Shown piece by piece: positions 1 through 6,801 of a stretch of DNA of 64,000 bases. The DNA is from Acanthornis magna (Eukaryota > Chordata > Aves > Passeriformes > Acanthizidae). The translations under genes were made by a program, and so were the position numbers. Numbering within the stretch: position 1 is the stretch's first letter; each line of letters begins with the position of its first letter. The DNA lies in contig JAWUZG010000334.1 of assembly GCA_036785705.1 (NCBI GenBank), positions 62,001 to 126,000 on the forward strand. The letters are read 5' to 3'. The notes beneath the pieces are model-generated. The model worked only from the letters and a program-made list of their open reading frames with translations, had not been told where the DNA came from and did not search any database.

Positions 1-266
1 TGGCATTCTAAAGGCCTTTTTGTTTCAAAATCAACTCAGTTACTGAGCAAGAGCAGGAAGAGATCCACAAGCCAGATTAGGCTACAGCCAGGGAAACCTC
101 TACTTACGTGCCAGGTTGGTTAGATAATATCCGGAATACGCAATGCCATAAACAGTGCAAACTGCAGCAGCGAGTGGCTCCATGATGGTAGCACTGCTGT
201 GCAGGTTTGCACACTGTGTCCAACACAATGAAAACAAGGCTCTGTCAGAGTGCAGCTGCACACTAA

Positions 267-2022
267 CTAGGCCTCAGCAAGCAGGATGCTGCTGAGCAAG
301 CCCAAGAGCTGCGCTGGGCTCAGCAGGCTTGGCCCCAGGCAGATGGCCAGGCTGCTGCAGCTCATTCAGCTGGTGGACTCGTGCTGACCGATGTGGCGCC
401 GCAGTGCCAGCAGCCACTCGAGGAGGAGCAGGTCGGCAGTGGACAATTTCTTGGCCACCCTGAGGGAACAGGAAGGCAACGTTCATCAGCAGGCCCACGT
501 TGCCCAGAGGCACCCCCGGAGCTGGCCCCAGGCAGGGGCAGCCGGCAGCTGTGTTGTGCAGCTTTGCGGGAGCTCTCAGCAGCGGTCGGGGCTCCTGCTC
601 TGCCGCAATAAGGAAGCACGGCTCTGCTTCCCAGCTGCTGATTTGCCCCGAGCCCAGGTGAGGGAAGTCCCCAGAATGGGACTGCCAGCCGGCAAGAGCC
701 AGGAGCTGCCCAAAAGCACAGCCTTAGAGGGAGAGCGTCCCCTCGCAGGCCAGGGCCAGGCTTGTAGCAGTGGCTGCTGCAGAGCTGGAAGCTGCTGCCC
801 ACTAATGCTTTCACTTTCAGTTGCGAGATATTGTCCTCCCTGCTGGCCATCTGCATGGCTGCCATCCAGTCCTTGTAGAGGTCCATGATGAGCAGCTTGC
901 CGGGGATGCTCTGCAGGAAGTCCTGCAAGGCCATGGACTGCCAGTGAGCCTTGGAGCCGATGGCAGCCCAGGCAGAAGCCTTTGCAGCTGCAGCTCAGGA
1001 GGGCTCACCTTGAGGACGATGGCCAGCAGCAGCGCCGGCTGGCTTGCCATGTTCACAGGCAGGCCGTGGTGCAGAGCCTGCCGCAGCTCCCGCACTGCCA
1101 TGGCACTCTCAGCTTTGCAGAAGATGCCTTCCATGGTGGGCCCTTGCTAGTGCAGGACAGCCAGCAGCTCCTGCAGGAGAGGCAGGAGGGTGGGGACATG
1201 TGTGAGGAGCTGGGCTGGTGCCAGAGCAGTGGCCAGGGCCAGAGCTCTTCCCCAGCATGGGCTCTTTGCCTCGTGCCTCCAGCCAAGGGGCAGGCAGCAG
1301 AAGGCTGAGGCATGGCAAGAGTGAGCCCAGTGGCCCGTGGCTGCAGGACATGCAGCACTGGGGACAGCAGCTGAGCTGCAGCTGGACGCAGGGATGGGCG
1401 GCCCCTGTGAAGACTGTCTTACCTGGATGGGCCAGGGCAGCACAGTGCCGTCCCCTGCGCAGACGGCTGCCAGGGGCTGCCCGAAGAGTGCCCTGCTGCA
1501 GCCAGAGCCCTCCTGCCCTGGAGCCAGGGCAGCCCCAGCTGAGCCCCAGCACAGAGCAAAGGGCCAGGGCAGCCACATCCTCCTCCTTCTGCTGCTGCCG
1601 CTGCCATCACTGCTCTCTCCTGCTGCAAAGGAAAAGAGAACCAAAGGCCCTCAGTGGAGACTGCCAGGCCAGTGCTGCTGCAGCCTGCCCTGCCCTGCAT
1701 GCCTTAAGTGCTGTGCACAGCTGTGTGGAACCCCAGGGAAGGAGCCAGCAGCTGCAAGTGTCACTGCAGCTCAGAGGCTGTTGAGAGCTGCTGTGGTGCT
1801 GGGACAAGCCACCCCAGCCCTGGCCCTGCCCTTCTCCAAACTCTGGGACCCCAGCCCACATCCTCCCTCAGGCTGCCACACCTGCCCGGCCACACTCAGG
1901 CCAAGTGAGCGCAGCTCGGCCACAGCAGAAGCTTGCCTTTCCTTTCCAAACTCACCTGGGCAAGGGCCAAGTTGTCCTCCCTCATCGGACGGGGCCGTGG
2001 CAGGCCCTTGCTGGGGATCAGC
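267..2022 (-). pseudogene. RhoGAP-like pseudogene, unit 1
   Basis: Blocks: C 267-459, B2 815-922, B1 1009-1170, A 1423-1622, PH-like 1956-2022. The span is 11 bp shorter than in unit 2 through the two intronic deletions, so no exon length changes. TAG is at 1147-1149 and TGA at 366-368. C at 400 changes a residue in the LLRHI part of exon C (Leu-Arg-His to Leu-Arg-Arg-type context). The PH-like exon has Ala rather than Val. Confidence 0.8.
1684..1698 (-). repeat. (CCTGC)3 tract, contracted copy in unit 1
   Basis: Same position in the unit as the five-copy tract, but only three copies. The minus strand therefore has two GGG runs, and the four-run quadruplex pattern is lost. This accounts for 10 of the 11 bp by which unit 1 is short. 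Confidence 0.85.
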
Positions 2023-3502
2023 CTGCAAGAAGAGAGGTGCGCTTGCAGAGCAGCCCCGCGGCACAAAGGGCCACCGGCCAGCTGCCCCCAGCCCCAGCAG
2101 CCTGAGCGTGGCACACAGCAGCAGCCTCCAGCCTGCCGGCCTGTCTACCCCGCACAACAGCAGTGCTGCCTGTGCCAGCAGCAAGGACGTGCTGCTGCTG
2201 CCTCTCCCCGATGCCTCTGCTTGCCTGCTGGCACCGGGGAGCCTTGCTTGCCTTCCCTGTGCACAAGGTCACTGTGCCAGCCACGCCTCCCCGGTCCCCC
2301 AGCACAGCCAGAGGCCACCGTGGGTGGCATCTCCACTAGGAGATGGTCTATAAGCCCCACAGGCAATGGCTTAGGAAAAGATGCAGTGGCATGAGTGGCC
2401 TTCTTGGTCTGGGATGCCCAGGCACCGAGATACGCTTGCAGCAGTGGCTGGGCAGAAGGGAGTCGTAACTTTGCCCCAGGACACGCGAATGAAGCAGTCT
2501 TTAGAAATCAGCAAGACTAGCAGAACAAGCTAACCACAAAGAAGCCAACCCTGGCTATTTGAGCAGACAATCTTCTAGAGCATGTGCAGGAAGCAGAAGT
2601 GAAAAGTTCCAGCCTGAGGAAGACTTAAGAGCCTTCATCAGAAAACCACCACCAGGAGGCTGATGACCACCTCATACAGGAACTGTGCATGAGCTTCAAG
2701 GGTTTACATAATGATGTGATTAGAAAATCTATTGCAATATGAAAGTTATGGAAGTATAATAGACACATTAAGTAAAAAACACAGGAAAGATAGTACTTTG
2801 CAAAGAAGGGATAAGTGAGTTTCTAGTGGATTTATCCCACTCACTCCTGGCACTAAATGAACAAATACCTGCTCTATAGGCATTGAACTATGGAGTTTTA
2901 TTTTCTTGCCTAGGTCTCGGGCATCATCTGGATAGCTGTCTGTGGGCAAATGCAGGGTAGTGGCCTTCTGCTCTTGGCCCTGGCATGGCCTGGCTGGGCT
3001 AATGCTGTTCCCTGTGTGAAATGTGCTAAAGAGGGACTTGTTTGTTTCCAGCTCTTCAGGGCATGAATTTACACCACAAAACACTGATGGACAAAGGCCT
3101 CAACAACAGTCCCTGAGTGAGACCTCAACAACAGGCCCTGAGCCCAAGCTGACCACTAGAGGAACCTTCCCACCAAAGTGTCCCTGCAGAGCCAAAGGCA
3201 GCTGACCACAGGCAGGGCTCCTTGTCCTGCTTGACCCAGCAAACTGAGGAAAGGACAGACTCTGCTGCCACAGACTCTCCCTGGGAAGGAGGGAATGGAA
3301 CCCCTGCAGATTCCCTTGCAAATGCTCCCACACTTCCCTGGCTACAGACACCTCCTTTTAAGCTGAATGTGTTGACAGAAGCTTCACCAAACCAGTGGCA
3401 TTCTAAAGGCCTTTTTGTTTCAAAATCAACTCAGTTACTGAGCAAGAGCAGGAAGAGATCCACAAGCCAGATTAGGCTACAGCCAGGGAAACCTCTACTT
3501 AC

Positions 3503-3608
3503 GTGCCAGGTTGGTTAGATAATATCCGGAATACGCAATGCCATAAACAGTGCAAACTGCAGCAGCGAGTGGCTCCATGATGGTAGCACTGCTGTGCAGG
3601 TTTGCACA
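3503..3608 (-). other. Candidate isolated exon beginning MEPLAAAV (unit 2)
   Basis: A minus-strand block with a good donor, CAC/GTAAGT at 3503/3502, and a possible acceptor, TTGGACACAG above 3608. An ATG at 3578-3576 in fair context (ACCATCATGG) opens 25 codons plus one base, reading MEPLAAAVCTVYG then IAYSGYYLTNLA, hydrophobic and with no stop. I do not recognise it. It lies below (downstream of) RhoGAP exon C of its own unit, and about 1.5 kb upstream of the PH-like exon of the neighbouring lower-coordinate unit. It could therefore be a first exon, a last-but-one exon, or chance. Same block: 108-213, 6909-7014, 10315-10420, 13721-13826, 17127-17232, 20533-20638, 23938-24043, 27343-27448, then every 3,406 bp to 61403-61508. 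Confidence 0.35.
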
Positions 3609-3661
3609 CTGTGTCCAACACAATGAAAACAAGGCTCTGTCAGAGTGCAGCTGCACACTAA

Positions 3662-3854
3662 CTAGGCCTCAGCAAGCAGGATGCTGCTGAGCAAGCCCAA
3701 GAGCTGCGCTGGGCTCAGCAGGCTTGGCCCCAGGCAGATGGCCAGGCTGCTGCAGCTCATTCAGCTGGTGGACTCGTGCTGACCGATGTGGCGCAGCAGT
3801 GCCAGCAGCCACTCGAGGAGGAGCAGGTCGGCAGTGGACAATTTCTTGGCCACC
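3662..3854 (-). pseudogene. RhoGAP exon C: end of domain with internal TGA (unit 2)
   Basis: Acceptor CTGTTCCCTCAG ends just above 3854. Leaving one base, the frame reads VAKKLSTADLLLLEWLL, ALLRHIGQHESTS, a stop (TGA, 3761-3763), then MSCSSLAICLGPSLLSP, AQLLGLLSSILLAEA and TAG at 3662-3664. N-x-L-L-L-L...LL...H-I-x...STS-R-M-x-x-x-N-L-A-I-C-L-G-P-N-L-L-S-P is the expected C-terminal half of the family. The TGA sits where an Arg codon (CGA) is expected, so CpG decay is the simplest explanation. The usual Asn in GPNLL is Ser (possibly a subfamily trait). No convincing donor follows, so the downstream boundary is set at the in-frame TAG and is uncertain. Confidence 0.8.
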
Positions 3855-4210
3855 CTGAGGGAACAGGAAGGCAACGTTCATCAGCAGGCCCACGTTGCCC
3901 AGAGGCACCCCCGGAGCTGGCCCCAGGCAGGGGCAGCCGGCAGCTGTGTTGTGCAGCTTTGCGGGAGCTCTCAGCCAGCGGTCGGGGCTCCTGCTCTGCC
4001 GCAATAAGGAAGCACGGCTCTGCTTCCCAGCTGCTGATTTGCCCCGAGCCCAGGTGAGGGAAGTCCCCAGAATGGGACTGCCAGCCGGCAAGAGCCAGGA
4101 GCTGCCCAAAAGCACAGCCTTAGAGGGAGAGCGTCCCCTCGCAGGCCAGGGCCAGGCTTGTAGCAGTGGCTGCTGCAGAGCTGGAAGCTGCTGCCCACTA
4201 ATGCTTTCAC

Positions 4211-4318
4211 TTTCAGTTGCGAGATATTGTCCTCCCTGCTGGCCATCTGCATGGCTGCCATCCAGTCCTTGTAGAGGTCCATGATGAGCAGCTTGCCGGG
4301 GATGCTCTGCAGGAAGTC
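4211..4318 (-). pseudogene. RhoGAP exon B2 (unit 2)
   Basis: This 108-nt block (36 codons) has acceptor CCTTGCAG above 4318 and donor-like AAA/GTGAAA at 4211/4210. It reads DFLQSIPGKLLIMDLY, KDWMAAMQMAS and REDNISQLK with no stop. DFLRxIPxxLLxxDLYxxWM is a hallmark of the RhoGAP central helices. The conserved Arg after FL is Gln here. The block ends in phase 0, but exon C needs two carried-over bases for its RhoGAP frame, so two bases appear to be lost at this junction or the donor has moved. Unit 8 has an extra AGC (an extra Leu in KLL). Confidence 0.8.
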
Positions 4319-4404
4319 CTGCAAGGCCATGGACTGCCAGTGAGCCTTGGAGCCGATGGCAGCCCAGGCAGAAGCCTTTGCAGCTGCAGCTCAGGAGGGC
4401 TCAC

Positions 4405-4566
4405 CTTGAGGACGATGGCCAGCAGCAGCGCCGGCTGGCTTGCCATGTTCACAGGCAGGCCGTGGTGCAGAGCCTGCCGCAGCTCCCGCACTGCCATGGC
4501 ACTCTCAGCTTTGCAGAAGATGCCTTCCATGGTGGGCCCTTGCTAGTGCAGGACAGCCAGCAGCTC
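4405..4566 (-). pseudogene. RhoGAP exon B1: arginine-finger exon, stop and R-to-C (unit 2)
   Basis: The block is 162 nt (54 codons, phase 0 at both ends), with acceptor CTCCTGCAG above 4566 and donor AAG/GTGAGC at 4405/4404. It reads ELLAVLH, a stop (TAG, 4543-4545), QGPTMEGIFCKAES, AMAVRELRQALHHG, then SQPALLLAIVLK. In RhoGAP proteins the motif is GPxxEGIFR, and the Arg after F is the catalytic finger. Here that codon is TGC at 4513-4515 (Cys), explicable as CGC to TGC at a CpG. The stop falls where the family usually has a Gln, Lys or Glu before GP. The Lys of LLAIVLK, which contacts the GTPase switch in working domains, is retained. The state is the same in all 19 units. The only inter-unit variant I saw, at 4471, is synonymous. 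Confidence 0.85.
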
Positions 4567-4818
4567 CTGCAGGAGAGGCAGGAGGGTGGGGACATGTGTG
4601 AGGAGCTGGGCTGGTGCCAGAGCAGTGGCCAGGGCCAGAGCTCTTCCCCAGCATGGGCTCTTTGCCTCGTGCCTCCAGCCAAGGGGCAGGCAGCAGAAGG
4701 CTGAGGCATGGCAAGAGTGAGCCCAGTGGCCCGTGGCTGCAGGACATGCAGCACTGGGGACAGCAGCTGAGCTGCAGCTGGACGCAGGGATGGGCGGCCC
4801 CTGTGAAGACTGTCTTAC

Positions 4819-5018
4819 CTGGATGGGCCAGGGCAGCACAGTGCCGTCCCCTGCGCAGATGGCTGCCAGGGGCTGCCCGAAGAGTGCCCTGCTGCAGCCA
4901 GAGCCCTCCTGCCCTGGAGCCAGGGCAGCCCCAGCTGAGCCCCAGCACAGAGCAAAGGGCCAGGGCAGCCACATCCTCCTCCTTCTGCTGCTGCCGCTGC
5001 CATCACTGCTCTCTCCTG
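4819..5018 (-). pseudogene. RhoGAP exon A: linker and start of domain (unit 2)
   Basis: Strong signals bound this 200-nt block: acceptor TTTTCCTTTGCAG above 5018 and donor CAG/GTAAGA at 4819/4818. The acceptor is a tandem NAGNAG (CAGCAG), so a one-codon alternative start is possible. The frame stays open for 66 codons: GESSDGSGSSRRRR, a low-complexity basic linker, then SRALFGQPLAAICAGDG and PWPIQ. LFGxPLAAxC...DG...PIQ is the usual entry to the RhoGAP fold in this family, with PIQ running into ELLAVL of exon B1. Two sites vary between units: 4860 (Val or Ile) and 4984 (Arg or Ser). In unit 8 one base is missing inside this block. No stop is seen here in any unit except through that indel. 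Confidence 0.75.
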
Positions 5019-5079
5019 CTGCAAAGGAAAAGAGAACCAAAGGCCCTCAGTGGAGACTGCCAGGCCAGTGCTGCTGCAG

Positions 5080-5104
5080 CCTGCCCTGCCCTGCCCTGCC
5101 CTGC
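5080..5104 (-). repeat. (CCTGC)5 tract, G-quadruplex-like on minus strand
   Basis: Five CCTGC copies on the plus strand. Read on the minus strand this gives four GGG runs separated by CA, the pattern of a tight intramolecular G-quadruplex. It lies in the PH-to-A intron, 61 bp upstream of exon A in the sense of transcription. All units except unit 1 have five copies. I have not measured folding. Confidence 0.7.
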
Positions 5105-5361
5105 ATGCCTTAAGTGCTGTGCACAGCTGTGTGGAACCCCAGGGAAGGAGCCAGCAGCTGCAAGTGTCACTGCAGCTCAGAGGCTGTTGAGAGCTGCTGT
5201 GGTGCTGGGACAAGCCACCCCAGCCCTGGCCCTGCCCTTCTCCAAACTCTGGGACCCCAGCCCACATCCTCCCTCAGGCTGCCACACCTGCCCGGCCACA
5301 CTCAGGCCAAGTGAGCGCAGCTCGGCCACAGCAGAAGCTTGCCTTTCCTTTCCAAACTCAC

Positions 5362-5428
5362 CTGGGCAAGGACCAAGTTGTCCTCCCTCATCGGACGGGG
5401 CCGTGGCAGGCCCTTGCTGGGGATCAGC
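5362..5428 (-). pseudogene. PH-domain-like exon remnant (unit 2)
   Basis: Acceptor: a pyrimidine tract and TTCTTGCAG end just above 5428. Donor: CAG/GTGAGT at 5362/5361. The 67-nt block reads, after one leftover base, LIPSKGLPRPRP followed by REDNLVLAQ. The second part matches the β-strand motif of PH domains of this family (F/L-x-D-x-L-V-x-A-K/Q). The segment before it is about three residues shorter than I would expect. Incoming phase is 2 and outgoing phase 0, whereas exon A expects one carried-over base, so a direct splice to exon A is out of frame and intervening exons seem to be missing. Same block: 1956-2022, 8768-8834, 12174-12240, 15580-15646, 18986-19052, 22392-22458, 25798-25864, 29202-29268 and then every 3,406 bp. 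Site 5372 varies between units (Val or Ala). Homology is moderate confidence because the block is short. Confidence 0.45.
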
Positions 5429-5720
5429 CTGCAAGAAGAGAGGTGCGCTTGCAGAGCAGCCCCGCGGCACAAAGGGCCACCGGCCAGCTGCCCCCAGCCC
5501 CAGCAGCCTGAGCGTGGCACACAGCAGCAGCCTCCAGCCTGCCGGCCTGTCTACCCCGCACAACAGCAGTGCTGCCTGTGCCAGCAGCAAGGACGTGCTG
5601 CTGCTGCCTCTCCCCGATGCCTCTGCTTGCCTGCTGGCACCGGGGAGCCTTGCTTGCCTTCCCTGTGCACAAGGTCACTGTGCCAGCCACGCCTCCCCGG
5701 CCCCCCAGCACAGCCAGAGG

Positions 5721-5760
5721 CCACCGTGGGTGGCATCTCCACTAGGAGATGGTCTATAAG
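5721..5760 (+). other. Two adjacent small hairpins followed by TATAAG (unit 2)
   Basis: CCACC-GTG-GGTGG (5721-5733) is followed one base later by ATCTCC-ACTA-GGAGAT (5735-5750), both perfect inverted repeats, then TATAAG at 5755-5760. The block is unchanged in every unit. Function is unknown. TATAAG could be a weak TATA-like element for plus-strand transcription, but nothing downstream supports a promoter. Confidence 0.3.
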
Positions 5761-6213
5761 CCCCACAGGCAATGGCTTAGGAAAAGATGCAGTGGCATGA
5801 GTGGCCTTCTTGGTCTGGGATGCCCAGGCACCGAGATACGCTTGCAGCAGTGGCTGGGCAGAAGGGAGTCGTAACTTTGCCCCAGGACACGCGAATGAAG
5901 CAGTCTTTAGAAATCAGCAAGACTAGCAGAACAAGCTAACCACAAAGAAGCCAACCCTGGCTATTTGAGCAGACAATCTTCTAGAGCATGTGCAGGAAGC
6001 AGAAGTGAAAAGTTCCAGCCCGAGGAAGACTTAAGAGCCTTCATCAGAAAACCACCACCAGGAGGCTGATGACCACCTCATACAGGAACTGTGCATGAGC
6101 TTCAAGGGTTTACATAATGATGTGATTAGAAAATCTATTGCAATATGAAAGTTATGGAAGTATAATAGACACATTAAGTAAAAAACACAGGAAAGATAGT
6201 ACTTTGCAAAGAA

Positions 6214-6251
6214 GGGATAAGTGAGTTTCTAGTGGATTTATCCCACTCACT
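6214..6251. other. Overlapping inverted repeats in AT-rich spacer (unit 2)
   Basis: GGGATAA (6214-6220) pairs with TTATCCC (6238-6244), and GTGAGT (6221-6226) pairs with ACTCAC (6245-6250). The pairings interleave with no spare loop bases, so they are more likely alternatives than a pseudoknot. The block is identical in all units I checked. Confidence 0.3.
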
Positions 6252-6302
6252 CCTGGCACTAAATGAACAAATACCTGCTCTATAGGCATTGAACTATGGA
6301 GT

Positions 6303-6308
6303 TTTATT
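6303..6308 (-). other. AATAAA hexamer on minus strand (unit 2)
   Basis: Plus-strand TTTATT reads AATAAA on the strand that carries the RhoGAP relic and the MEPL exon. It lies about 600 bp downstream of the MEPL exon of unit 3 and upstream of the PH-like exon of unit 2. It could be a polyadenylation signal for a minus-strand transcript, but a single hexamer in an AT-rich stretch is weak evidence. Confidence 0.2.
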
Positions 6309-6801
6309 TTCTTGCCTAGGTCTCAGGCATCATCTGGATAGCTGTCTGTGGGCAAATGCAGGGTAGTGGCCTTCTGCTCTTGGCCCTGGCATGGCCTGGC
6401 TGGGCTAATGCTGTTCCCTGTGTGAAATGTGCTAAAGAGGGACTTGTTTGTTTCCAGCTCTTCAGGGCATGAATTTACACCACAAAACACTGATGGACAA
6501 AGGCCTCAACAACAGTCCCTGAGTGAGACCTCAACAACAGGCCCTGAGCCCAAGCTGACCACTAGAGGAACCTTCCCACCAAAGTGTCCCTGCAGAGCCA
6601 AAGGCAGCTGACCACAGGCAGGGCTCCTTGTCCTGCTTGACCCAGCAAACTGAGGAAAGGACAGACTCTGCTGCCACAGACTCTCCCTGGGAAGGAGGGA
6701 ATGGAACCCCTGCAGATTCCCTTGCAAATGCTCCCACACTTCCCTGGCTACAGACACCTCCTTTTAAGCTGAATGTGTTGACAGAAGCTTCACCAAACCA
6801 G

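Larger units (their letters stand above)
1..3395. repeat. Array unit 1 (short, most divergent)
   Basis: Length 3,395 bp. It is 11 bp shorter than the consensus: one C is missing near 580, and the CCTGC tract at 1684-1698 has three copies instead of five. Variants seen only here are C at 400, T at 2295 and T at 2615. It shares G at 2919 only with unit 3. It has the G allele of the PH-like exon site (GGGCC rather than GGACC, at 1966). Confidence 0.95.
3662..5428 (-). pseudogene. RhoGAP (ARHGAP20/TAGAP-like) pseudogene, unit 2
   Basis: Minus-strand blocks in transcription order: PH-like 5362-5428, A 4819-5018, B1 4405-4566, B2 4211-4318, C 3662-3854. Introns between them are 343, 252, 86 and 356 bp. 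Concatenated, A to C gives LFGQPLAA...PIQ, ELLAVLH, EGIFCKAES, DFLQSIPGKLLIMDLY, VAKKLSTADLLLLEWLL and SLAICLGPSLLSP. This is the order and spacing of a RhoGAP domain, which in working proteins speeds GTP hydrolysis by Rho-family GTPases at the membrane or in the cytosol. The domain family is clear. Assignment to ARHGAP20/TAGAP is by recognition of the LFGxPL, LLAVxLKDFLxSIPxxLL and LAICLGPxLLSP style only. Disabled by TAG at 4543-4545, TGA at 3761-3763 and a phase break between B2 and C. The arginine finger is Cys. No start codon or 3' end could be assigned. This copy has Ile instead of Val in the LAAVC motif of exon A. Confidence 0.85.
3396..6801. repeat. Array unit 2 (reference unit for this annotation)
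   Basis: Length 3,406 bp. All detailed sub-features are described on this copy. Variant states: T at 4860 (otherwise only in units 15, 16 and 18) and A at 5553 (CTACCCCGC form). Confidence 0.95.
5429..6801. other. Unit spacer without a supportable gene (unit 2)
   Basis: This 1,373-bp stretch runs from the PH-like exon to the unit boundary. Its first ~450 bp are GC-rich and CTG/CAG-rich. About 5900-6320 is AT-rich, and the rest is intermediate. I see no tRNA, rRNA, transposon ends, LTR or long terminal inverted repeats. Short frames exist on both strands (up to 112 codons on the minus strand in units 1 and 3) but match nothing I recognise and are closed by a single C/T change in the other units. 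Small structures are listed separately. The equivalent stretch in other units has the same content. Confidence 0.7.

Noticed and set aside
1..9. Window start coinciding with a biological unit boundary
   Set aside because: I chose TGGCATTCT as phase origin only because the window starts there. No feature marks it as the true junction.
1337..2353. 338-codon plus-strand open frame in unit 1, equivalent to the 381-codon frame of other units
   Set aside because: Antisense to clear RhoGAP blocks, with low-complexity composition from CTG/CAG-rich DNA, no recognisable domain, and broken by single-base indels in unit 8.
2746..3084. 112-codon minus-strand frame in the spacer of unit 1 (also unit 3)
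   Set aside because: No domain, no splice context, and closed by one C/T change in the other units.
3662..5428. Functional RhoGAP coding gene
   Set aside because: Two in-frame stops, a phase break and loss of the arginine finger are present in every unit.
5755..5760. TATAAG as a real promoter
   Set aside because: A single hexamer with no supported transcript start or gene downstream on that strand.
6429..6611. 60-codon plus-strand frame next to an acceptor-like TTTGTTTCCAG
   Set aside because: No donor partner, no recognisable homology, and the acceptor-like string is expected by chance in a stretch of this length.
5429..6801. Transposable element (LINE, LTR or DNA transposon) as the source of the unit
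   Set aside because: I saw no reverse transcriptase, integrase or transposase reading, no LTR pair, no terminal inverted repeats and no simple-repeat tail typical of CR1. An old fragment cannot be excluded without a library search.
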